NCBI GenBank assembly: GCA_003255025.1
Contig: QANY01002235.1
Location: 960,260-1,024,259, forward strand
Direction of reading: 5' to 3'
Source of the DNA: Datisca glomerata
Taxonomy: Eukaryota; Streptophyta; Magnoliopsida; Cucurbitales; Datiscaceae
DNA length: 64,000 nucleotides
Position numbers and translations under genes: made by a program. Shown piece by piece: positions 11,365-22,112 of the stretch; position 1 is the stretch's first letter, and each line of letters begins with the position of its first letter. The notes beneath the pieces were generated by a model, which saw nothing but the letters and a program-made list of their open reading frames with translations, did no database searches and was not told where the DNA came from.

Positions 11365-13559
11365 TGTTGGGGGTTATGCCCTCAAAACATGTGTATTGAC
11401 ATTTTGATATGAAATTTAATGAGGATTACATTTTTCTTATAATTGTTCTTTTAAATTATTGTTGAATAATTTATATAAATATCTAAAATTTTATATTCAT
11501 TAATGGGACTATGATCTTGTATTGGTACGAGAGGACTAAGATTATAGATAATGAATAAAATTATCAGAAACATATTAAAGTATGGATCTTTAATGAATGA
11601 TTGCTAGTACAGTTTACTAAGCATTGTGATTGCGTGTGATCTAAATCCAGATCATTGATGTGTATATAGACATCTTAGTAATGTACTTTATATAATGATT
11701 TTATATATGACTGGACCGATGTAAATTAATATCTTTATCAACATGCCGTTTATCATAAAGATTTAATACACACCAGTTCGATGATTATATGTAGATTAGT
11801 CTGAATTCTGAGTAATCATGAACTCATATGCATGTCTACTGGAGCTTTTGATTCACTCGTTAAGTTTTGTTTGTAAAATAAGCTAGTGACTTTTGTTTTG
11901 GAGATTCAGTGATGTGAGGGAACATGATATTGCAAGATTTGGAATCCTAATTTTTCTAACGGATCGTCTATTGGTTATCTTAAGTGTTAATTCAGGAACT
12001 AGATGGTTATTGAGCTCAAATTTATAATAAGATTACATATTAGTCATTCATTAGTCGATAAATGGTACTTAAGGATCAAGAGGTATTTAGGTTGGTAAAT
12101 CGATAATTTTGACCAGTTCTAATTTACAAATCAATAACTGAAGGACAAAACTACATGAAATGATTATATTAGTGGACTACATGAGAATACTCTATAAATA
12201 CAATCTTTAATCACTAAAAAATTCAATTCCATATTTATAGTGGAGAAATAATGAAATTAATAAATAAAATTATTTAATTAAAGAGTTCAATTAATAATCT
12301 GGTTTATTAGAGCTTAGGATTATAGGTCCATGGTCCTCAAGTCACATTAGTACTACGTAGTCTACGGTGTGAATATTTTAGGACATGAAAAAAGGACTGA
12401 CTTCCAAATAAAATTTTTTTTGGGGCAAGTACATAATTATGAGATAATTATGTGTGATTAATTAATTAAGAATTAATTAAATAATATATATATATATAAT
12501 GATCGATTATTTTTTATTATCGATAAGTGAGACAGAATATCTAATTTGTGAAATTAGATAATAATTTTGAATCAACTAAATCTATTATTTGTGAAATAAC
12601 AGATAAATTAGTGGATACGGATAATCAGATATGTTAATTTTAAATTAACTAATATCTAGATATTTATCTTATTAAAATAAATATTTAATTCACAATAATT
12701 ATCACATGTCAATCACTAATTGGGTATCAGAGATTGGCATGGACTATTGTAGTCTCACGTGACACTGCAGTAGTGGTGGTGTAACATTGGAGTGTCACAT
12801 GACACTCTAGTGGTGACATGAGGCACTCTGCTACCTCACGGCACACTACAGTGTCGTGTGACACTGCAGTTGTGTACAGTTGCAGTGGATCCACTACAGT
12901 TGGTGATTTTATAATTAAATATTATTTCAGTTTATCCCTAAAAAATTTGATACGCCGTTATCTAGAAAACATACAAACATTATTTTAATGGCCTAAGTTG
13001 ATGAATCAGTTCATCATGTCATTAAAAATTTGAATTGAGAACACAGTTGGTGTTAGAGTGTTTTTTCTCTATGATTAATAGTTAATCAAAACTCTGAAAG
13101 AATAATCATCGCGTTCTTTTAGAGAATCGTCTCATTAAATTTTTTCTCAATAAATCTCTAGATCTCATGTGCTGACTACATCTAGAGACAGAAAAAGTGT
13201 CTCGTAATATTCTACATGCTCACATACGTCCTAGTACATTGAGAATTGACTTGGAAGATCTTGGTATGGATCTCAGAGCCTATTGATCGTTGGATAGTTT
13301 TGTGGGATGGAGGATCTATCGATTTTGCTAGGACGCTTGATATAGACTACAAGAGGTATATGATTCCTAACCTTGTATGTTGTAAATGATGTATAAATAT
13401 ATAATGGATCCTGACTGATTGAAAAAAAAAAATTTCAATAAAAAGTTTTTTTTTATTTCGTTATCATGGTGTTGTGCAAGTTTTGTTTTATTAAAAGTTT
13501 AATTTTTAAATTACCTCGACCGACACACTTCTGCCGCGCAAGTACCGCAACAACCAACA
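11365..13559 (+). repeat. Copia A 5' LTR
   Basis: The 2,195-bp LTR begins TGTTGGGGGTTATGCC and ends CAACCAACA, so the terminal TGTTGG/CCAACA inverted repeat is intact. It is colinear with the Copia B and Copia C LTRs. It contains a GC-richer block with dyad symmetry around 12,740-12,900 and a short (AT) run at about 12,486-12,499. The primer-binding site follows immediately. Confidence 0.9.
12743..12774. promoter_or_regulatory. G-box palindrome in Copia A 5' LTR
   Basis: A 32-bp imperfect palindrome has arms ACTATTGTAGT and ACTGCAGTAGT around a TCACGTGA centre. It is the Copia A counterpart of the perfect palindromes in Copia B. CACGTG is the core site of plant bZIP and bHLH factors; a regulatory role here is inference. 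Confidence 0.5.
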
Positions 13560-13561
13560 AG

Positions 13562-13577
13562 TGGTATCAAAGTGGTC
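13562..13577 (+). promoter_or_regulatory. Copia A primer-binding site
   Basis: TGGTATCAAAGTGG lies two bases after the 5' LTR. It corresponds to the initiator-Met tRNA primer site usual in plant copia elements (TGGTATCAGAGC), with small changes. It would prime minus-strand DNA synthesis and it fixes the element's orientation as plus. Confidence 0.85.
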
Positions 13578-15497
13578 TTTATATATTTAGATGTTAAATG
13601 TTGTGTGGGTTTTCGTACATTATTCATATAATATTATATATGTATGAATAAATGAATGAATGGTTATATTTTTTTAATCTAAGGAAAATAATGGATCGTT
13701 AATTATATGGTGATTATTGGATTAGATTTTGTTCTTTTAATTTTCCTTAGATCTTGTGTAAGTCATTTTGGGGCAGAAACTTTTATAATTTTATTTTAAA
13801 TATTTATTATAATTATTCCGGTCCCGAGAAGACGAAGAACGCACGAGACGCACGACATAGGAAAAAGAAAAGAAATAGAAATTCCTTTGGAATTTTTGTC
13901 GCCTACACCGAAATTGGATTTCAGGCACTGAAGCAGCTAATTAAAGCTAACTGGCAATGTCGCTGGAATTTACTGTTCCAACGATGTCACCAAAAAATTG
14001 GCGCCGGCGGCAGATCTGGCGGTGATGGTGGTGGTGGTAACTGTTGTCACATTTAGAAAAATTTCGCACAAACCCTGACACCAACCAACCCTATCATAGT
14101 AGAGTTTTATGATAACCCTAAGTCTATAATTATCCTTTTAAATTTTAAAGTTAATGTAATTTTTAATATGTAATTTTATGAAAATTAGAAATTAATAGGT
14201 TGATTGGGTCTGACCAAAGTTTGACCAAATCAAATAAAGTATTTATTTGACAAAGTCAAAATCAACTATTTTTAAAGGGATAATTATAAAAAATTAATTG
14301 AATTAAGAATAATAGTTTTTCTTAATTAAATAGGTTTGTTCAAAGTTTGAAGATTATGGAGATGGACATCAATAGGATAATGAAATATTTGGAAAATATG
14401 TTGAAGTCCGCTTTATAATATTATTTCTTTATTTCAAATGGTATAATTTAAAAATACCCAATAATCACTCGGTCCCGTATTGTTTATTGTTATGTTTGAT
14501 AACATGTTCATGCATTAGTCGATCACATGCCATACATAAAAATCACACTCATATATGTTCATGCATATCATCTATAGAAACATGATTTATTAGGATTGTA
14601 CTAATATATTTATATGTATTATTTTATGAAATCAATTGCATGTAAACTATTAGGTTTTAGTTAGTTAAAACTTGGTAATCATGCCACACTAAGAGTTATA
14701 GTAACTTTTAGGATAACCGACTTTAGTAAAAGAGTTTTATTAAATTTTGATGAATATAATTAATTAGTTAATCTAAGTTCACTTAATTATAACTTAGGCG
14801 CTTTAAGGGTTAAAATGAACTTAGACCAATGAGATTAGTATAACTGATTATTAAATATTCATAGAGTTATTATTTTAACTAGTGATTAATTTAGAATTAA
14901 TTGATTAGTTAAAATAAAAACACATAATCCTAAAATAGTGAGTGAGAAAAGGTTGACATATCAATGTAACTTATGGTCTCCATCATTAGTACCACACCGT
15001 GATGTGCAGTAAGGGCCCAGAGATTCATCCCCAAAAGAAGGTTTTGAGCTACACCAATACCAAGGTAGGACTTCTTAAGAAGATAGGAGGAAGTCATGTA
15101 ATTTAGTTTTGACCGACCCTATGGCGACATATTCTAAATGAAGTCATGGAATCTGAAATGATGGGTTACACTCACAAAGCCATAATTAAGCTTTCATGTT
15201 GATAGTTGTGACTTGACCAAATAAGCGATACATTTTTGTTAAAAAGAGAAAATATGAGATATTTTAAATTTTAATTAATAAGGATGAGAATGTTTCATAG
15301 ACAATCTGAGGTTAATCTGACTGACCCTAAGGCGGCACATTAATCGTTGGGCTGTTTTATCGTGATTAGTAATTGTTAAATTTGTGTGTTTATTATGTTA
15401 CATTCATACATCACGTTTATTTTTTGAATTCAAGATATTTATCAGTTATATTTAATCTTGTATGTTTTAAATTGTAGTTATCATTATTACGTCTACC
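13578..15497 (+). other. Copia A long 5' leader
   Basis: About 1.9 kb separates the primer site from the gag ATG; Copia B has the same long leader. It is AT-rich apart from a GC-rich Gly-codon-like patch at about 13,995-14,044 (GGCGCCGGCGGCAG, then GGTGATGGTGGTGG). An open frame of 100 codons covers 13,754-14,056, but I see no recognisable domain. The equivalent patch in Copia B (29,390-29,560) is GC-rich on the corresponding strand. Confidence 0.55.
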
Positions 15498-17898
15498 ATG
15501 GATAACCCTGTTACTGCTTTACTCACTCTTGAAAAATTGAAAGATGATAATTTCGTACGCTGGAAATCAAATATGAACTTAATGTTAACTTGTGAGAACC
15601 ATAATTTTGTTGTTATTTAGTAATGTCTTGAGGAGCCCGCTGCTAATGCCCCTCAGAATGTTAGGGACAAATATGATGCTTGGATCATATTAAACAACAA
15701 GGTGAAGTGTTACATGCTTGTGAGCATGAATGATGTTCTGAGAATCAAGCATGAAAGCATGGAGACTGCCTATGAAATTATGAAATCTCTACAGGCGATG
15801 TTTAGGTAATGGTCTGAACAAAGTCATCATGAAGTCACTAGGAGCTATATGAAGTCTAAGATGAGAAAGGGTACTTCTGTGAAAGAACATGTTTTGAACA
15901 TGATCAACATACTACACGAGGCAAAAGTACATGGGTGACCATTGATGAAGGGACTCGAGTGAGCATTATACTTGAGTCACTCACACTAGATTTTTCTACA
16001 TTCACAACCAACTATGTTATGAACAGATTGAAATTCAACATGACTCAATTGTTGAATGAACTGTAGACTTTTGAGTCACTCAACCTTAGACCAACGAGGG
16101 CGATGCAAATGTTGTTGAACAAAAGCATTCTTCCAATATTTTTAAGAACAAGAAAAGGAATAAAAACAATGGTAAGGACAAGAGTAAGAATAAAAGAATA
16201 AAGAAATCCAAGACATAACCGAAAGTCAAGAAGAACAAGAACGACAACAAGCTCAAGGGAAATTGTTTCCACTGTGGGGTTGAAGGTCATTGGAAGAGAA
16301 AATTTAACGAGTATCTCTCCAAGCTGAAAAAGAAAGGTAAATATGATTTACTTGCACTTGAAGCTTACTTTGTGAAATATGATTTGTCATCATGGATACT
16401 TGATTCAGGAGCCACTAACCATGTATGTTCTTCTTTGCAGATGTTTGATTCATTTCGTCAAGGAAATTGGCCGATGGCGAGGTCGTTTTGAGAGTTGACG
16501 GTAGTGCGCTTGTGTCAGCTAAAGCGTTAGGGACAATCCGATTACTTTTTGGACAGAATCATTTAGCTTTGAACAATGTTTATAATATTCTTGGATTTTT
16601 TAGAAACTTGATTTCTCTTTCATTTTTGCAAGAACAATTATTTGAAGTTTCTTTTAATAATAAAGAGTTTATTATTTCTAAGAATGGATTCGATATTTGT
16701 CATGCCAAAGTTATAAACGGACTGTATATTCTTAAACCGATTGAACACGCGTTATTCTGAATTATTTAAAGTAGCAAAACCTAAAAGTAACAAATGACAA
16801 AGAGTTTTTCATGATGATGATAACACATATCTTTGGCATATTAGGTTGGGATATATTAATCTAGATAGGTTAAACAAGTTAATAAAGCATGGTGCTTTGA
16901 GAGAACTAAAAGTTGGAACTCTTCCTGTTTGTGAATCATATCTAGAGGGTAAAATAACCAAGAAACCTTTCTTTGGAAATGGACAAAGAGCCAATGAACC
17001 ACTTGAGCTAGTGCATAGTGATGTATGTGGACCAATCAATGTTCAAGCTAGAGGTGGGTAAGAGTATTTCGTCATTTTTATTGACGACTACTCAAGATAT
17101 GGTTATACATATCTAATGCAAACAAAGTCTAAAACTTATGGAAAGTTTAAGGACTTCAGAGCTGAAGTTGAAAAGCAATTAGTTAAATCATTGAAAACCC
17201 TTTGATCAAGTCAAGGTAGTGAATACTTGGATTTAGAATTCAAGGATTACTTGTTGGAGTATGGAATCCTATCCCAACTCACAGCACCTGGAACGCTAGA
17301 GTAAAATGGTGTTTGAGAAAGGAGAAACCATACCTTATTGGATATGGTTAGGTCGATGTTAAGCTACTCATCACTACCACTTATATTTTGGGGGTATGCA
17401 TTACACACGGCTACATATATTTTGAATGTTGTTTTTTCAAAGTCTGTAAGCAAGACACCTTTAGAGTTATGGAATGGCTCCAAACCCAGTTTACATCATT
17501 TCTGTATATGGGGGTGTCCAGTTCACGTTCTTAGATCCAAGACTAGAAAGTTAGACTCAAGGTCTGAAGTATGCATATTCATTGGCTATGCTCTAGAGAC
17601 TAGAAATTGGCACTTTTATAGTCACAAGGATCAGAAGGTGTTTGTATCAACAAATGCCACCTTCCCTGAACACGACTATATGGAAAACTACAAACCTCGA
17701 AGCAAAGTAGTTCTTGAGAAATTAGCTACTGATGAGATCAGATCACCTTCAGTTTTTACTAATAAATGACAAACCAGAGAAACCATCATTCCTGCAAAGG
17801 AAATCCCCGTGCAACATCGTAGTGGGAGGGTTATGAGACAACCAATTCGCTACAAACTAGAGACACATGCCCTAGAGCTAGACACTGGTAAAGACGAT
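15498..17898 (+). pseudogene. Copia A gag-protease-integrase pseudogene
   Basis: The polyprotein starts at ATG 15,498 (MDNPVTALLTLEKLKDDNF, RWKSNMNLMLTCEN), a copia gag start that Copia B shares. Near 16,262 a zinc knuckle reads CFHCGVEGHWKRKF, with its last Cys replaced by Phe. The protease keeps its DSG triad (WILDSGATNHVCSS, about 16,393-16,434). GAG-pre-integrase follows at about 16,800-16,960. The integrase core keeps FIDDYSRYGY, but the second acidic position is altered (SSQGSEYL in place of the usual DNGGEYL form). The [17 protein letters not shown] box is interrupted by a stop. At least ten stops or frameshifts are present. The frame ends in the linker before reverse transcriptase, where the deletion begins. 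Confidence 0.9.
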
Positions 17899-19064
17899 AC
17901 ATGAGAAAATGACTGACTTACAAAAGAAATTTTTATTCTAGGGCAAGTACATAATTATGAGATAATTACATGTGATTAATTAATTAAATTATATATATAT
18001 TGGTAATTATATATGTATAAATAATTATCGATTAGTTTTCTAATTATCAATAAGTGAGACAAAATATCTAATTTATGAAATTATATAATTAAATTATTAT
18101 TAAATAATAATTTGAATCAACTAAATCTATTATTTTTGAAATAATAGATAAGTTAGTTGATAGGGATAATCAAATATATTAATTTTTAATTAATTGATAT
18201 CCAGATATTTATCTGATTAAAATAAATATTTAATTCTCAATAATTGACACGTGTCAATCACCGATTAGATATCAGAGATTGACATGACACTACAGTAGTG
18301 GGGGTGCAACACTATAGTGCCACACGACACTACAATGGTGTCGTGAGGCATTGTGCTATCTCACGGCACACTGCAGTGTCGCGTGACACTATTGTTGTGC
18401 ACTGTTGCAATGTGATCCACTACAATTGATAATTTTATAATTAAATATTATTTCAGTTTATCTCCAAAAAACATGATGTCATTATCTAGAAAATATACAG
18501 ATATTATTATAATGGACTAAGTTGATGAATCAGTTCATCAATTCATCCAAAAATTGAATTGAAAACATAGTTGGTGTCATAGTGATTTTCTCTATGATTA
18601 ATAGTTAATCAAAACTCTGAAAGAATAACCATCGTGTTCTTTTAGAGAATCGTCACACTAAAGTCTTTCTCAGTAAATCTCTAGATCTCATATGTTGAGT
18701 ACATCTAGAGACCAAAAAAGTGTCTTGTAATATTCTACATGCCAACACACATCCTAGTGCGTTGAGGATTGACTTGAAAAATCTTGGTGTGTATCTTAGA
18801 GTCTACTGATCGTTGGAATGGTTTCGTGGGACGGATGATTGATTGGTTTTACAAGGACACTTGATATAGTATACAAGAGTTATATGATTTCTAACATTGT
18901 ACGTTGTAGATTTAATGTTTAAATATATAATTGATCCTAACTGACAATAAAAAAAATTATTTGATTATCATGGCGTTGCACAAGTTTTATTTTATTAAAA
19001 TTTTATTTTTTTAAATGGCCTCGACCCACACATTTCCACCGAGCACGTGTCGCGACAACTAACA
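17899..19064 (+). repeat. Copia A truncated 3' LTR
   Basis: From about 17,899 the sequence matches the 5' LTR from position 12,385 onward (GACTGACTT...GGGCAAGTACATAATTATGA) and runs to the CTAACA end. About 1,020 bp of the LTR's 5' part is missing, including the start of the palindrome block. A remaining right arm, CACTACAGTAGT, sits at 18,288-18,299. Confidence 0.88.
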
Positions 19065-19069
19065 TCCTC

Positions 19070-20321
19070 GTCTCCAACCTCTCAGATCCCCCGACAATTC
19101 CCGCTCCCACTTTCTTCCATGTAGTTGTCCCCTGCCCCTCGAAGTCTGCTGATTATGAGCAACAATAAGAAGAGGAAGATCAGCGAAGAGAAGCGGAGGA
19201 AGACGTGTTGTTCTGGACCCTTGCTGACAGTGAGAGAAACGTTCATCCTAGAACGGAAGCCGTTGGAACATCTCGTAACATCCCTGACATTCTCACGCTG
19301 CAATCTCCCGTTCCTGCAGCCAATACTCCACATTTTCCCGCTTCAATCGATCTTCCTGCTTCCGCAGTCGAGGATACTCCACTGCGGGCATAAGCTTCTC
19401 CACCCCCTCCCGCGCCTGCTTAGGGGTCTGCTCCCTCCTCTTCTATCGGTTCCCAAGGGAGCTTTTAGGAGCCTGACTTGTGGAGGTAGCTGAGGTACAC
19501 AGTGGATCTGCCTGTCCTGACTTTTGTTAGCTTATTGAAGGATCCATGTCCATCACACGTTGTCTTAAAGGGGATCTAGTTTGATGTAGTCACAGCCACT
19601 TTCCGCCATATGTCCGTCGATGACAAGGTCATTGGCCTTAGTCACAGCTTGATGCAGGTAACTCTTCTTCATTACCATATTTCCTTTTTCTTCACTTCTT
19701 TCTGCTTTCCTCTGTTCTTTTGCCGTTTACTTACACTTAGAAGTTTTCTTGATAGGTTGTGACTTACCAAAATGGGCTCCATGAGGACATCCACTCTTTG
19801 GAGCACAAGATGGTTAGTTGGAGGAAGAAGATGGGGAAGTCAACAAGGTCTTCAGCGTCGTTCTTGCTAAGCGGGATAATCTGAAGATGATCGAGGTTGA
19901 ACTTCGGGGATTCGTCGCTCGTCTTACTGAGGAACTGGACGCCACCGCCGCTGAGCAGGCAAGGCTTGAGGATTCTCTGAAGGAGTCAGAGAAGGCTTTT
20001 GAAGTCGCTGGTGAGAACCTAACCTTCATTAAGGGGAAATTGGTTGAGGTCGAAGGGATGCTCTCAGCTTTAGAGGCGGTGCTGGCCAAGTCTGGGGAGC
20101 AGGAGAGTGAAATCGAGGATGAGTACGAGGCCATACTCGATAAAGATGAGGGAATGGCCTATAGTGCAGGTTACAGAGATGCCAAGGCTGATAACGCTCC
20201 TCGCTTGCCTCTTGTTGATCTTCCCAAAGATCCTACAGAGGCTCAACCTGAACTAGATGCTTCCATTCCCACCATTACTTCTGACCCACATGTTGAAGTT
20301 ACTCCTGATGAAGGGTCTTAG
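19070..20321 (+). pseudogene. Gypsy 1 antisense aORF, 3' part (after the Copia A insertion)
   Basis: This continues the aORF downstream of Copia A. First comes a Pro/Ser/Ala-rich linker (19,070-19,480) with stops. Then a segment ending IGLSHSLMQ leads to a 98-bp intron at 19,658-19,755 (GTAACT...TTGATAG). A coiled-coil region follows; its clean open stretch is 19,818-20,321, rich in heptad-like Leu/Glu/Lys (LARLEDSLKESEKAFEV is typical). Near the C terminus the motif YSAGYRDAKADNAP matches YSMGYMDAMENRSP of the Gypsy 2 copy. The stop at 20,319 probably is the original C terminus. A frameshift near 19,810 separates the post-intron exon from the coiled coil. The function of the family is unknown; a coiled coil suggests oligomerisation. 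Confidence 0.72.
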
Positions 20322-20329
20322 TTTTCTTT

Positions 20330-20805
20330 GTATTTCGTTTATGTACTTTTAATTTCCTTGTACTTTTACTTTTCCCGTAGAAGATCATCTTGTAATTTTC
20401 TCGTATATTAATGAGAAGATCTTTTTCGTCTTACTGCTTCTGTTCCTTTCTTTTTAGAATTTTTCCTTTTCTTACTTTGTGCTTTTTAATACTTAAATGA
20501 TCATTTGTTATCCTTTACTTTTTCCTTCTTCTTTCCTGTTCTTTTCCCAAACACTTAACAAAAATTTGTATACATCTTACTTCCTAAGTTACCTGTTTAC
20601 TCGTACCATTCTGTTTATAATTTTTCTTGAAAGTTAAAAATAGAATTCGTTTTGCTGAACCTACAGCTGTTTAAACCAGGCTCGTATCTGATCGTGTCTT
20701 TTTGGAACCGTCTGTTTTCACAAAGTTTCCATTTTGCATAGTTCGTTTGTTGACATGTTTTAGGTTTTTATTCTCCTTCTTTCGCCCATTCTAGAAGATG
20801 TTTTT
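20330..20805. other. T-rich stretch, no gene seen
   Basis: Pyrimidine-rich sequence lies between the aORF stop and the tandem array. It presumably holds the 3' untranslated region of the antisense gene. AT-rich candidates for polyadenylation signals are present but none is decisive. Confidence 0.4.
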
Positions 20806-21145
20806 CATCCTTAATTTCCTTTTGAGAGTAGGACTTATGAAATGCTCATCTCAAGGACTCACATCCTTAATTCCTTTTGAGAGTATGACTTATTATTTGC
20901 CTCTCTCAAGGACTTACTCCCTTAGTTCCTTTTGGGAGTAGGACTTTGAACTACCCCTTCCAAGGTCTTGTGCCTTTAGTTTCTTCTGGAAGTAGGACTT
21001 ATGAACTACCCTTCCAAGGACTTATGCCCTTAGTTCCTTCTGAGAGTAGGACTTATGAACTGCCCCTCCTAAGGACTTATGCCCATAGTTCTTTCTGCGA
21101 GTAGGACTTATGAACTACCCCTCTCAAGGACTTACACCCTTATTT
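20806..21145. repeat. Tandem array of about 55 bp units between Gypsy 1 pol and aORF
   Basis: Six diverged copies carry TTCCTTYTGAGAGTAGGACT and then TATGAAC..CCC..TCAAGGACTTA. The AGTAGGACTT-like word recurs near 20,827, 20,884, 20,936, 20,991, 21,045 and 21,100. Gypsy 2 has an array of different sequence in the same place. Tandem repeats in this region are known in Ogre/Tat elements and can seed satellites. Confidence 0.85.
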
Positions 21146-21191
21146 TCATTATTGTTCTTAAAGATAAGGAGAGCTGACACTGATAACTTTT

Positions 21192-21235
21192 ACGTGGAAA
21201 ACCCTTGCGGGAAAAAACCACGGGAAAATATTTAC
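21192..21235 (-). other. Conserved post-integrase motif of Gypsy 1
   Basis: Read on the minus strand, TTTTTTCCCGCAAGGGTTTT runs into CCACGTAAAAG just after the integrase C terminus. Gypsy 2 has TTTTTTCCCGTTAAGGATTT and TCACGTAAAA in the same place (about 45,377-45,407). Conservation outside any frame suggests an RNA or cis element. It is not a terminal polypurine tract, because the aORF and the LTR lie beyond it. Confidence 0.5.
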
Positions 21236-21261
21236 TATAATGCTCTTTACAACTTTAAACA

Positions 21262-22085
21262 AAGTATTTCTTTAGGTGGGCTGCATTCCATAGTTTTGGC
21301 AGATCCATTCCCTCTTCCATTTTCAAATGGTAGTATCTTCTTCCGCCTACTCCGCTAATGATGTACGACCTTTCCCTTGTTGGTCCGAGTATTCCTTCTG
21401 TTTGGAAGATCTTTCTCAAGACCAAATCTCCCTTCTGAAATTCCCATTTTCATACTCTTTTCTAGAAGTAAGACTCCTTTTTTTATTGTAATAGGCCATT
21501 CGGATCAGGGCTGCTTCACGTCGCTCTTCCTATTCATGTAGGTTTTCTCTGAGGAGTTCATCATTCTGTTGTTCAGTCAATGCAAACTTCATAGTGGGGC
21601 TCCTAATTTCAACACGAATTACTACTTCTGCTCCAAAAGCCAAAGCAAATGGTCTCTCCCATTATTTTTCTTGGAGTAGTTTTGTACGCTCATAACACTG
21701 TCGATAGCTCTTCTACCCATCTTCCTTTTGGTGACTCCAATCATTTCTTCAAATTGTTAAGTATGATTCAGTTTGACCTTTCTACTTGCCCGTTACCCTG
21801 TGGATAGTAGGGATTGGAGAACCGATTAGTGATCTTTAGCCCTTCGTCGAAGGTTTTAACCATCTTTTCTGTGAACTGAAGTCTGTTGTCTGAAATAAGT
21901 ATATTTGGTATGTCGAATCTGCACACGATGTTCTTCCACAGAAATACCATTACTTCTTCTTCATGTATTTTTACGAAGGCTTCATCCTCAATCCACTTGG
22001 TAAAGTAGTCTATTGCTACTAACAGGAAATGTTTCTGTGCAGGTGACATTGGAAGCGTACCGGCGATGTCAAGTGCCCATTGCAT
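21262..22085 (-). pseudogene. Gypsy 1 integrase pseudogene
   Basis: This is a Ty3/gypsy integrase fragment. The central catalytic core has MQWALDIAGTLPMSPAQKHF, then VAIDYFTKWIEDEA (first catalytic Asp) and ILISDNRLQFTE (second Asp; the usual DNGxxF form with Arg for Gly). NPYYPQGNGQVERSN carries the final Glu. The open frame runs 22,085-21,768. The C-terminal part continues in broken frames to about 21,262, with GDLVLR-like and REGPYVVSGV...KLWNAAHLKKYF motifs typical of the gypsy integrase C terminus. The N-terminal HHCC zinc finger and everything upstream are missing, because the sequence breaks at 22,085 against Copia-derived DNA. Confidence 0.9.
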
Positions 22086-22112
22086 GAAGGATTACTTGCT
22101 GGAGTATGGAAT
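22086..22112 (+). other. Chimeric junction: short Copia integrase scrap between Gypsy 1 and Copia B
   Basis: About 25 bases (AAGGATTACTTGCTGGAGTA and a few more) match the plus-strand copia integrase sequence at 17,241-17,268 of Copia A. Immediately after, minus-oriented LTR sequence begins (TATATACCTTTTGTAGTCTA, compare 30,068). The scrap does not belong to Gypsy 1 or to an LTR, so it marks a complex repair event. Confidence 0.7.

Larger units (their letters stand above)
11360..19069 (+). mobile_element. Copia A: long-LTR Ty1/copia element inserted in the Gypsy 1 aORF
   Basis: The element runs from TGTTGG at 11,365 to CTAACA at 19,064. Flanking pentamers CCCTC (11,360-11,364) and TCCTC (19,065-19,069) look like a target duplication with one mismatch. 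Internal parts are a primer-binding site, a long untranslated leader, gag, protease and integrase. The reverse transcriptase, RNase H, polypurine tract and first half of the 3' LTR are gone: a deletion near 17,898 joins the end of the integrase-RT linker to the middle of the LTR. It lies in the Pro/Ser-rich linker region of the aORF, splitting that gene. Confidence 0.88.

Noticed and set aside
13562..13577. Possible tRNA gene fragment
   Set aside because: It matches only the tRNA 3'-end complement expected of a retrotransposon primer-binding site directly after an LTR. No cloverleaf surrounds it.
20806..21145. Possible CRISPR-like array
   Set aside because: Units are contiguous and diverged, without unique spacers; the genome is a plant. 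It is an ordinary tandem repeat in a retrotransposon.
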